Shown one piece after another: positions 55,949 through 64,000 of a stretch of DNA of 64,000 nt. Position numbers and translations under genes: made by a program. Position 1 is the stretch's first letter. The number at the start of each line of letters is the position of its first letter. The notes under the pieces are model-generated. The model did no database searches. It was not told where the DNA came from and saw only the letters and a list, made by a program, of their open reading frames with translations. The stretch comes from Legionella hackeliae (GTDB taxonomy: Bacteria > Pseudomonadota > Gammaproteobacteria > Legionellales > Legionellaceae): positions 1,825,001-1,889,000 of the forward strand of contig NZ_LN681225.1 of the NCBI RefSeq assembly GCF_000953655.1, read 5' to 3'.

Positions 55949-58900
55949 TCAATTTATGGTCTTGATTACTATAGGTTCCACGTCTGATTCTACTAACGGT
56001 GTCCTGGTTTTTTGTTGTAAAGATGACTCAAGATACTCTTGCATAAATTGAATACGATGTTTAAGAGGCGCATTCTCTGCCACCTCAATTTTCTTTAATT
56101 CTAGAAGTAACTCTGTTACCGTTTTTATTTCCTTATCGATACCAACTTGCTTAATTACCCTAGCAATTTCTTTATGATAAGGTCGTCGTTTCCATGTCCC
56201 GTATAAAACGCTTGATGAACCAATATAGTCCTTCAGCAAGGCCACAGCTTTATCAATATTCGTATCAAAAGATTCGCACACTTTTTCATAACGCATAAAT
56301 TTTGTTTGTACGCCGGTTAATGGGACTTCCCTTACTGTTTTACTTTCTGCTGCATGAGCAACCGACCTATCGATTGATGGTTTTAACAATGATTTTAAAT
56401 AATTTTTTGCAACTCTTAATAAATCTCTGAATGTGGGCGCTGGCGTTAAATGATTTTTTTTAGCCTTTCTTGAACAATGATCAAACGCATCAACCATATC
56501 ACTGACGACGTCAGGCTGAAGACCTTTTTGCGCAAGAATTTCCTGCATTTCCTCAGGCTTATAAGGTGGGAGAACTAATCTTATCACTCTTCTTGCAAGT
56601 GCATTACCCATAGATAGACGTCCTGCCATCGTCGCTGGATTTTGAGTGCCAATCAGTAAAAAACCTGGAAAGCTGGGGCGTTTACCTTCAGGTGTTTTGC
56701 CCATTAGTAAATCATTAAGCAAACGCTCCATCATAGGCGAACTATTGATTTCATCAACAATCACAATGGCTCCTTCATGGAACGCTTTTAACAACAATCT
56801 TTTTTTATCCTCATACTGCATACTAACAGGCATCCGGTAAAAAATTTTACCCGCTGAAGTGATCGATTCCGACTGATTTTCTTCCAAATTTGAGTTTAAA
56901 AAAGCCTCTTTGTAACCATTGGCAACGAGAGTTGAAATAACCATTTCACTTTTACCAATACCAGGCTCTCCCTCTAGTATCATTCCATTAATTCCGCCAT
57001 ATTTTTGCACTGGATTTATCGTTGCTTGACGCAAGCTGCGTAATTCTAACAACTCTTCAAGTTGAGTATGAATAGCATAACGAGAAGATGTAACATGATA
57101 ATCTTTTGCGCCGATAGTTTTGATGGGAGGAAGTTTTAACTCTGTACCCAGTTTAAACTTATTATCGAATTCTTTTTCTAAATTGAAAGGAACAAGTGTT
57201 TTCCCTAATTGATAAGCATAATGGGAAGCAAGTATATCTACCTCTGTAGTAATCCCTTTCTCATAAGCACAGAGTACTTGCAGCGCCATCATTTGAATTT
57301 CACGAGGGGAAATCAGCACTTCCTCGTGAGAGTGCTCGCAAAGAAATCGATAAACATTCAGTAACGGTGTGGCAATGGTTAACGTCTCTTTTTCGAGTTT
57401 AGTATTAGCAAAAATAGGTCTTATTATTTCTTCATAAATAAACTCTTGCGGCATTGGTTGAAAAAGAACAGCATTACCATGACGTGTAAACAATGGTGCG
57501 AGTTGACGCTCTCCACCATAATTTAAGGGATTGCCGGCAAATACAACTTTATGATCTTTCGTCAGTGGATAATAAACACCATCAATTAAAATTCCAGGAG
57601 CATTATTAAATAGTCCTTCAAACTCACTCCATTGACGATTCTCAACGTTTGCTTCATCAATAAATAAAATTTTTCTGCCTGGGGAGTTGTCTTGTGCCCA
57701 GGCTTTCATTTTCGACTCACCCTGATAGAGAGTATTGCTACTGTCCTGCAAGTATTTTTCGACAAACGTTGACTTGCCAACTGCAGTCAATCCTGTCAAA
57801 AAAACATAAGGGCTATACTCAAAAACTTGATGAACTGCTTGCAAGCGTTGAGCAATAAATTCCTCTGATTTTTTCTTACTATGCACCACATCAAAGTCTG
57901 TAAAACGAATAGCTATGGGTAGGCTATACATACCCTTCCATGCATCATCGGTTGATGATTCAGGATTTTTTTGATTGAAATATACTCGAGCCTTAAGCTG
58001 ACTAAGCGACTCCTTCCTTAAGCGCTCTTGAGTTAAACAATCGAGATCTTGCTTCGCAAATAACTTAAGTAAACACTCGTATTTTTCATCTGGGGTCACT
58101 TCATGTTTTACAGGAGAAACATAACTGAAAGAATCAGTATTGTCGCTAACAAGAATTAATTGCCCTTTGGCATCGTTGTCAGTTTGACGCTTCAGCAAAA
58201 GGGACGCCAAGGAATCGCTAAGTTCTTTAGAAAAACTACCTTTTAAAATGACTTTTTGCTCTGAAGCCAATGCGGTTAATAGTGCTTTCTCACTTCGATT
58301 AAACTCAAATTTCATGAGCTTGGGGTTTAATTTGCCTTGCATCGCCACCAACAAGTCAGCACTACTGCATTCCGAAACATCAATTACTTGCCAGTCCTTA
58401 TCCTCTTTAATCAACTTAGACACAGTGGTATCTGGATCACTACTGGAAATAATCAGAGTTGATGTCATTTCACCTTGCCAGATTTTGCTGGGAATTCGAT
58501 TGATTGGTAACTTCTCTGCAAAAGGCGTGGTAAGATTAACCCCAAGAGGAGTATGACAAACCAATTTTACCCTGTATTTTTCACAGGCTGTTAAAAGCAT
58601 AGCCCATTCATCCTCTTCAAGCAGCGATGTGAGGTTAACATCAAGTACTTTTTGAGAATGATTTTCCAAAATCCCAGGTATTTGATCGAGAGTATTACTT
58701 TGATTATCACAATCATATTGGTTAAAGAAATCACTAAGGCTAGTTGAGTTAAGAACAACTGCATTGGACTTACAACCCATTTTAAAGTCTATGAGTTTAG
58801 CTAACCTGTTCCAGTCATAACCTTCACTTTTTAGCAACTGTAAGTTCGCGGGAACATCAAGAGTACGACCATTGCTTTCAATTTTACGGTGAATTTGCAT

Positions 58901-61900
58901 GCTCAGCCAAAAATTAATAAACCGAGGGTCATGCCAAGGTGCATTTTGCAACTCGATTGGCAAGCCTGAAGCAAATGCAGAAACTAATTCGCCCTCCTCA
59001 AAAGAAAAGGTGTCTTTATGCAAAACCCAACGCCCTAAAAGTCGCTCTTCCCAATCAGCTGAATGGAAGAGGTTAATAGGGAACGAGGTACTTTGACTTT
59101 GTGATTTTTCCGGAATAGCTAATACAGGTTCAGCTTCTTTAAGCGAAGTAGAGTTTATCGGACAAACATCTATTTTATCAAAACGCGAATAAAAATCCTC
59201 CCCCTGATAAGCCTGAGGTTTATTCGGATTTATAAGACCGATGATTTGTGCCGACTCTGGTAAGGGTGTTCCATCAGCATGGCGCATATCATCTAGTAGA
59301 CCATTAAAACGAACAATATCATCCGCATTAAAATTCGCATAATTAACTAGTAACACTGGTGCATCTGACTGGTTCCGATGTTTTTGCAAAAAGTCATACA
59401 GATCACCGCCAGGGCCTTGATGAAGAAATCCCTGATTATCTTTTCTTTTAATGAATGCAGAGGAGCAAATTAAATCATTGGGGGAATCTATGTAATAAAC
59501 AGGACGTGAGATATGGTGGCAATAGCTTTGTAATATTAATTGTAACGAATTAACATCTTGATTATTAGGTAACTCTATTAAACGTTTTTTTAAATTATCT
59601 TTCTGAATTAGGTGTTGGCAGTAATGTCCAGCGGAGATAAAATTTTCTTGAGTTTTATTCCAGGTTTCCAGTGATTTTGCGAAAGGTTTTTCTGGAATTA
59701 TTTGTGGCCTATTTTCTCCCTCTAGAATCAATTCAGCCGGATAACCTCCCAAGTCACAAAGAATCCACTCATCATTATATTGCACTTCGACAAAACTATG
59801 ACATCCATTATTAACAATCCGGACAGGCATCTCAGGAAAATATGTTTCCATCCAATCTTTAAACGCTATCGTTCGATGGCGACAAGCCCCCTTCTCCTGT
59901 TCTTGAATATAACGTAGATAGTCATAACCATTAGGCTCATCTGTACCGACCTCAAGTTCTCCATCTCCAAAATGATTATACTTTTTAATGATTTCCTTAA
60001 TTTCTTGCGGTAACTCCATTTTTCGATGAGGAACTTCCAATAAAAAATCAATGGTGATACTTTGAGCTGTTTTAGAACGGATATAATACTGGTTGTCCCT
60101 TAAGGAATATTTAATTTCTATGCCTGCGACAGGAGGATCAACATGATAATGGGTCAATCTTTCGTTAGGTGCCAGAGACGCTAACGCTTGCCATTCGTGG
60201 TTGAGTGCTAATTCTTGTTTACCATAATATAAATTAGTTCCCTCAGTTTTTTTGAATGTTTTCCCGAGGGTAAAAACATCGTCAGTACAGGCCTTAAGTA
60301 TCACGGGAACTAATGCAGCATCGCCAACTTTAGATAAGGTAAAGGCATGCTTTAAGTCGCAACTTGCCTCTTTAACATTAACCTTATTAAATACTGAAAA
60401 CCTATCATGCATCACATTAGGAGGCTCAACATTCTCATCAATAGGGAAAAAAATTCGTTGAACGTGGTATTCTTTAGGTTTATCAAAACTCGTGTCTGCA
60501 TCAACAGGTGTCGTAGAATTTAATTTTTCTGGCGCATTCTTTGTAGACTCTGAATCGTAGGAAGCGATTGATGTTGAGGATTTAAATTCATTGTTTTTTT
60601 GAGGCCTTGGCGCATATTGAGCTAATTGTCGCTCTTTTAATAACTCATTCAATTCGTCGTCTATAATCAAATCGGGACAATCAGTGAAATCGATGTTTCT
60701 TAAATTAGGGGCAGCATTAATTAATTTTTTTAATCCATCACACGTAATGTTACACTCTTGCAAATTAACGAATTCAATCGTTGAGAAACTCGCTGCAAGT
60801 ATCTCCCAGTCTGTGTTGACTCTAAAGAAAAATATATCCTTAAGTTTAGAAGTACCCGTGATTAATGTCTGTAAATTATGTAACGAAAAATTGTCACCTC
60901 CAATTTCGAGCGATTCAAGAGACTCGTAACGCAACTTGGGCAAATCGGAAATAATGTTTTTACAAAAATCCAGCTTTAAACTTTTAAGATTAGGTGCTTT
61001 TTCAATCAGAGTTGCAAACTCTTGCTCACTGATCTCACTATCACTTAAATGTAGCTCTTTCAGAAAATAATAGGTCGGTAATTGTGCCAGTAGCTGTTCA
61101 GAAAATTTGGTATGATTATCTAATCTCATAACTTGCAAGTTTGGGGCACCTGCTAATATTTTCAGAATATTGTTAGAGCTTAAGTTATTTCTAGAAATAG
61201 TAAGTTCGATTAAGGAGTTAAACTCACTGTGTTTAATGTTACCTGTTGGAAGTTTGCATGCAGAAAAACTTATAGACTTAAGTTGCTTTGATGAAAATAA
61301 CTCATCTAATGAGAAACAGTTAAGATTTGTTCCCGAACAACTTATTTTCTCTAGATTAGAGAAATCAACATTAATTTCTGGTGTGTCATTAAGTCCAGTA
61401 CAATTTAAAATTAAACTTTGCAATTTTGGTGTATTGCTAACCAACGCTGCTAAATTCTCTGTTGTTATAGAACATCGATGTAGTACTAACTCTTGTAACT
61501 CCGAAAAACTCTGAATTTTAGGTGAACCATTCACAAGGTTGCGACAAGCAAAAAGTACTAAGGATTTCAGAGATTTTGTGTTCCTGAGAATTTCATTCAA
61601 TTCATCGGAAGTGATAGTACTATTATTAAACTTTAAAGTTTCTATATTTTTGAGCTGAGATTTTTTAAAGACTAAACCATAAGAATCAAGATAGCCGTCC
61701 TCTACAAGCTCACTGGCTTGTTCTTTAATGAATTGAACTGAGGTGTAATGAGTACTTCTTGTTACATCTGGAAATTTTTTTTGAAATTCAAGAAATGCCT
61801 GGACTCCAGCCTGAGAATATTCATTATGTTCAAAATGTCCTATTGGTGGAGTAGCCTCAAATAGTAATGGTATTGCCTCCTGAAAATGCCCATTTAGAGT

Positions 61901-62389
61901 AGCCAGTTGTTTGCTAGAAAGTTGGCGAGGTTTATCTAAAGTTTTCGAGTCTAGTAAACAGTCTATTTGATAATCATCCAAAATATAAACTGTCTGCTCC
62001 TGTCCGATTTTCTGCTCAATTGCCCTGTCTAAAACTTGTCCGGGCGTTATCCTATGCGTTTTAACTTTATTTAATAAGGACAGATTATATTTTGTTAACG
62101 GAACGAAATTATTTTCCTGCAAAATATAAATTTCAAATTCATTTTCTAATAATTCACTTATCTTGGATGTTACTTCAGCTGTTTTGGAAGGAGACCATGT
62201 TGTAGAGGCCCAATCTGCAATTAATAAGGTTTTCTTTTTAGGTTCATCAAGAAATTGAGTTAATCGCCAATACGGTTCTCCCTTAATTAATTTATTAATA
62301 TCAGGATACCCGACTGGATTATAGCTAAACGTTGTTTTTAAGCGCTTGCTAGAATAATAAAAATTACTGGAGTAACTCATTTCTGACAT
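55949..62389 (-). CDS. Giant 2146-aa multidomain protein: LRR, transglutaminase-like domain, tandem AAA+ ATPases
   Basis: Domains in order, with positions worked out from the bases. Residues 1-240: unassigned, alpha-beta. About 245-580: leucine-rich repeats (LETLKF/LKSLVLF/LQELVLHRC/LKELHLSDSEIS type) close to RNI-like repeats. About 740-890: transglutaminase-like core with a Cys-His-Asp triad, C836 (GACRHRTIAF), H864 (CHSFVEV), D879 (LCDLGGY). About 970-1070: a degenerate AAA-like piece (VLLVNYANFNADDIVRFNGL, then IIGLINPN). About 1530-1700: AAA+ 1, Walker A GLTAVGKST (K1539), Walker B ILFIDEAN (D1578-E1579). About 1800-1990: AAA+ 2, Walker A GEPGIGKS (K1813), Walker B IVIVDEINSS (D1879-E1880), sensor 1 IGTQNP (N1917). 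The AAA+ type is AAA_5 (MoxR/midasin/dynein-like). No signal peptide or membrane helix. No strong Shine-Dalgarno site before ATG 62389. Function unknown: effector, self-defence sensor or remodelling ATPase are all open. Confidence 0.85.
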   Translation of the reverse strand: MSEMSYSSNFYYSSKRLKTTFSYNPVGYPDINKLIKGEPYWRLTQFLDEPKKKTLLIADWASTTWSPSKTAEVTSKISELLENEFEIYILQENNFVPLTKYNLSLLNKVKTHRITPGQVLDRAIEQKIGQEQTVYILDDYQIDCLLDSKTLDKPRQLSSKQLATLNGHFQEAIPLLFEATPPIGHFEHNEYSQAGVQAFLEFQKKFPDVTRSTHYTSVQFIKEQASELVEDGYLDSYGLVFKKSQLKNIETLKFNNSTITSDELNEILRNTKSLKSLVLFACRNLVNGSPKIQSFSELQELVLHRCSITTENLAALVSNTPKLQSLILNCTGLNDTPEINVDFSNLEKISCSGTNLNCFSLDELFSSKQLKSISFSACKLPTGNIKHSEFNSLIELTISRNNLSSNNILKILAGAPNLQVMRLDNHTKFSEQLLAQLPTYYFLKELHLSDSEISEQEFATLIEKAPNLKSLKLDFCKNIISDLPKLRYESLESLEIGGDNFSLHNLQTLITGTSKLKDIFFFRVNTDWEILAASFSTIEFVNLQECNITCDGLKKLINAAPNLRNIDFTDCPDLIIDDELNELLKERQLAQYAPRPQKNNEFKSSTSIASYDSESTKNAPEKLNSTTPVDADTSFDKPKEYHVQRIFFPIDENVEPPNVMHDRFSVFNKVNVKEASCDLKHAFTLSKVGDAALVPVILKACTDDVFTLGKTFKKTEGTNLYYGKQELALNHEWQALASLAPNERLTHYHVDPPVAGIEIKYSLRDNQYYIRSKTAQSITIDFLLEVPHRKMELPQEIKEIIKKYNHFGDGELEVGTDEPNGYDYLRYIQEQEKGACRHRTIAFKDWMETYFPEMPVRIVNNGCHSFVEVQYNDEWILCDLGGYPAELILEGENRPQIIPEKPFAKSLETWNKTQENFISAGHYCQHLIQKDNLKKRLIELPNNQDVNSLQLILQSYCHHISRPVYYIDSPNDLICSSAFIKRKDNQGFLHQGPGGDLYDFLQKHRNQSDAPVLLVNYANFNADDIVRFNGLLDDMRHADGTPLPESAQIIGLINPNKPQAYQGEDFYSRFDKIDVCPINSTSLKEAEPVLAIPEKSQSQSTSFPINLFHSADWEERLLGRWVLHKDTFSFEEGELVSAFASGLPIELQNAPWHDPRFINFWLSMQIHRKIESNGRTLDVPANLQLLKSEGYDWNRLAKLIDFKMGCKSNAVVLNSTSLSDFFNQYDCDNQSNTLDQIPGILENHSQKVLDVNLTSLLEEDEWAMLLTACEKYRVKLVCHTPLGVNLTTPFAEKLPINRIPSKIWQGEMTSTLIISSSDPDTTVSKLIKEDKDWQVIDVSECSSADLLVAMQGKLNPKLMKFEFNRSEKALLTALASEQKVILKGSFSKELSDSLASLLLKRQTDNDAKGQLILVSDNTDSFSYVSPVKHEVTPDEKYECLLKLFAKQDLDCLTQERLRKESLSQLKARVYFNQKNPESSTDDAWKGMYSLPIAIRFTDFDVVHSKKKSEEFIAQRLQAVHQVFEYSPYVFLTGLTAVGKSTFVEKYLQDSSNTLYQGESKMKAWAQDNSPGRKILFIDEANVENRQWSEFEGLFNNAPGILIDGVYYPLTKDHKVVFAGNPLNYGGERQLAPLFTRHGNAVLFQPMPQEFIYEEIIRPIFANTKLEKETLTIATPLLNVYRFLCEHSHEEVLISPREIQMMALQVLCAYEKGITTEVDILASHYAYQLGKTLVPFNLEKEFDNKFKLGTELKLPPIKTIGAKDYHVTSSRYAIHTQLEELLELRSLRQATINPVQKYGGINGMILEGEPGIGKSEMVISTLVANGYKEAFLNSNLEENQSESITSAGKIFYRMPVSMQYEDKKRLLLKAFHEGAIVIVDEINSSPMMERLLNDLLMGKTPEGKRPSFPGFLLIGTQNPATMAGRLSMGNALARRVIRLVLPPYKPEEMQEILAQKGLQPDVVSDMVDAFDHCSRKAKKNHLTPAPTFRDLLRVAKNYLKSLLKPSIDRSVAHAAESKTVREVPLTGVQTKFMRYEKVCESFDTNIDKAVALLKDYIGSSSVLYGTWKRRPYHKEIARVIKQVGIDKEIKTVTELLLELKKIEVAENAPLKHRIQFMQEYLESSLQQKTRTPLVESDVEPIVIKTIN

Positions 62390-62416
62390 AGGTTTAGCTA
62401 TCTGGAGATTTTTTAA

Positions 62417-62447
62417 ATTATAGACTAAGTGTTTGCATTATTCCCAA
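62417..62447 (-). promoter_or_regulatory. Possible promoter of the giant gene
   Basis: On the minus strand TATAAT (62422 to 62417) is a perfect -10, with TTGGGA (62447 to 62442) at a long 19-base spacing. It gives a leader of about 20-25 bases. Weak by eye. Confidence 0.35.
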
Positions 62448-62530
62448 AGGGTTCATTTTTTTATCTTTGTATTTATTTAGAATTTTGACTTAAGATAGAT
62501 TCTCGATTGAGAAAATGAATATAGGAAATT

Positions 62531-62806
62531 ATGGATACACAATTATGCATGCACTGTTATGTGTCTGGGAAGGTTCAAGGCGTATGGTTTCGAGCCTCTG
62601 CAAAAGAACAGGCGGATAAATTAGGCATCAATGGCTGGGCACGGAATTTAGCAGACGGACGTGTCGAGATTATTGCCTGCGGCAATCAAAAACAGCTAGA
62701 GAAATTTGAAAGCTGGTTAAAAAATGGTCCCCCACTCGCTAATGTTACTGATTATACGCGTGAAGATTTAGCTTGGAAAAATTATCCAGGATTTGACACG
62801 TTGTAA
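62531..62806 (+). CDS. Acylphosphatase
   Basis: 91 aa. The catalytic Arg is in GKVQGVWFRASAKEQA and the Asn in INGWARNLADGRVEI, the two acylphosphatase signatures. Hydrolyses acyl phosphates in the cytoplasm. ATG follows AGGA. It is divergent from the giant gene and converges on the Sel1 gene. Confidence 0.93.
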   Translation: MDTQLCMHCYVSGKVQGVWFRASAKEQADKLGINGWARNLADGRVEIIACGNQKQLEKFESWLKNGPPLANVTDYTREDLAWKNYPGFDTL

Positions 62807-62817
62807 TTCAGCATTGT

Positions 62818-63924
62818 TTATTTTTTATTTTGTATTCGCTGAAATAGTTGATCGCCCATTAGCTTCTCTTGCTGAGATAGTGCAGGCTCTAAACGTGAAA
62901 GTTCTTTTGCCGCTTGCTCATTTTTGTTGGCAGCGGCAAGTTTTAACCAGGCATAAGCTTTACTAAGATCTTTATTAACTCCCAGTCCAGCCAGGTATAA
63001 ATAGCCTAACTTACCTTGAGCCATAGCATTACCCTGATTGGCAGCCTTACTAAACCAGTAAGCAGCTTGCTGGTAATCTTTATCAATACCCATACCACTT
63101 AGTAATAATTGACCTAATTCAGCCTGGGCTTGCGCATTACCCTGTTCTGCAGAAGCATGAAACCAATAAGCTGCTTTTTCAGAATTCTGATTGACACCCA
63201 ATCCTTTCAAGTATTGATAGGCTAAATAAGCTTGAGCATTTTTATGCCCTTGATTGGCAGCACTGGCAAACCAATAGGCAGCAGCTTGTTGATCTTGGGC
63301 TATCCCATATTTACCTGTGTATAAAAGGCCAAGACTATACTGCCCTTTGGGATCTCCTTGTTCAGCGGCTTTTTGATACCAAAATAAGGCTTTTTCTACA
63401 TCTTTCGGAGCTCCTTGTCCCATCATGTACTGATAACCTAAATTAACCTGGGCTCGAGCATAACCTTGTTCAGCTGATTTTTTAAACCAATCAAATGCCT
63501 TTGTTTCATTAGCTTCAACACCATCGCCTACTGCATACATTAAACCCACATTCCGTTGAGCAATTGGATTTCCTTGTTCGGCCGCTTTCATGTACCAGGA
63601 AAATGCTTGCTTAAAGTCCTGTCTTACACCTTTACCATTGTCATAGAGAAACCCCAAACTTAATTGAGCCAGCGCATTATTTTTTTCTGCGGATTTCTCA
63701 TACCATTCCTTAGCCTTCGTATCATCTTTAATAACACCAAAGCCATATTGATACATTCGCCCCAATAAATACATAGCTTCCTCATTACCCTCGTTGGCAG
63801 CTTGTACTAAATGGGGAAAAGCAGTGGTGTAATCACCATTCTCATATGCAGAAAAACCAACTATCACATCAGCGAAAACTGAATTAGCAAAAAGGCAGGC
63901 TGCGATAAAAAGCTTACTTCGCAT
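62818..63924 (-). CDS. Sel1-repeat secreted protein, LpnE-like
   Basis: About 368 aa. Signal peptide (LFIAACLFANSVFA) followed by about eight to nine 36-residue Sel1 repeats, each with the AxxxLGxxYxxGxGVxxDxxKAxxWYxKAAEQG pattern; the best are at AMYLLGRMYQYGFGVIKDD and AQLSLGFLYDNGKGVRQDF. Length, secretion and repeat count fit the Legionella host-entry protein LpnE, but Legionella has several Sel1 proteins (EnhC, LidL) so orthology is not proved. ATG 63924 follows GGGAG and is preferred over a TTG at 63936. Confidence 0.8.
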   Translation of the reverse strand: MRSKLFIAACLFANSVFADVIVGFSAYENGDYTTAFPHLVQAANEGNEEAMYLLGRMYQYGFGVIKDDTKAKEWYEKSAEKNNALAQLSLGFLYDNGKGVRQDFKQAFSWYMKAAEQGNPIAQRNVGLMYAVGDGVEANETKAFDWFKKSAEQGYARAQVNLGYQYMMGQGAPKDVEKALFWYQKAAEQGDPKGQYSLGLLYTGKYGIAQDQQAAAYWFASAANQGHKNAQAYLAYQYLKGLGVNQNSEKAAYWFHASAEQGNAQAQAELGQLLLSGMGIDKDYQQAAYWFSKAANQGNAMAQGKLGYLYLAGLGVNKDLSKAYAWLKLAAANKNEQAAKELSRLEPALSQQEKLMGDQLFQRIQNKK

Positions 63925-64000
63925 ACCGACTCCCAAATTGATCTCATATTTTAAAGCGTAGAAGATCTAAGCAACAAAGCAAATGTGATAGCCAGTTATT

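Noticed and set aside
56646-61514. Several open frames of 60-114 codons on the plus strand opposite the giant gene
   Set aside because: They are antisense shadows without ribosome sites or motifs.
1-64000. tRNA, rRNA, prophage, integrase or conjugative genes
   Set aside because: None was found by eye: no T-arm-like GGTTCGAATCC blocks, and no transposase or integrase motifs in any reading frame.

Overview
The window is AT-rich gammaproteobacterial chromosome, and the gene content points to Legionella or a very close relative. The clues are a type II secretion block in the lspFGHIJK order next to glnA, a lipid A diamino-sugar oxidoreductase abutting lpxB, an LpnE-like Sel1-repeat protein, a HAD-like protein of the kind common in Legionella accessory genomes, and a very large protein with eukaryote-like modules. 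No rRNA, tRNA, CRISPR array, prophage or intact insertion sequence was recognised.

Layout. 1-2.7 kb: a decayed FAD-linked oxidase gene behind an unknown 390-residue protein. 3.1-5.4 kb: egtB-egtD, two ergothioneine genes. 5.5-13 kb: small stress and membrane proteins, a TTC38-like protein, two MFS transporters, anmK and the HAD-like protein. 13-22.5 kb: one long minus-strand run yceD-rpmF-plsX-fabH-fabD-fabG-acpP-fabF-mltG-tmk-holB-tatD, covering fatty-acid initiation and elongation, then wall and DNA metabolism. 22.8-24.3 kb: mnmA-erpA. 24.4-28.4 kb: aldehyde dehydrogenase, SDR, rnhA, dnaQ and an L,D-transpeptidase. 28.5-31.8 kb: hutU-hutH. 31.9-35.2 kb: a peptide transporter, an MFS transporter and a VOC gene with a damaged start. 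36-41.4 kb: an EgtE-like lyase, rsfS-rlmH-mrdA-rodA and a truncated Rab-like GTPase. 42-45.3 kb: rnhB, gnnA-lpxB, fis. 45.5-50.5 kb: a methyltransferase, htpG and glnA. 50.6-54.7 kb: lspFGHIJK. 55.2-62.4 kb: a secreted putative metallopeptidase and the 2146-residue protein. 62.5-64 kb: acylphosphatase and the Sel1 protein.

Pathway links. EgtD (histidine to hercynine), EgtB (sulfoxide formation) and the class V lyase 31 kb away could complete ergothioneine synthesis without EgtA or EgtC. HutH and HutU degrade the same amino acid. GnnA with LpxB fits the 2,3-diamino-glucose lipid A backbone of Legionella.

The most unusual locus is 55949-62389: one polypeptide with leucine-rich repeats, a transglutaminase-like Cys-His-Asp domain and two AAA+ modules resembling the AAA_5/midasin class. 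The second notable signal is a dispersed hairpin family in the intergenic gaps whose stems vary by compensatory or wobble changes around a constant loop; two copies form a perfect 31-bp inverted repeat. Three frame disruptions, all at or near homopolymers (two in the oxidase gene, one in the VOC gene), leave open either gene decay or sequencing error.
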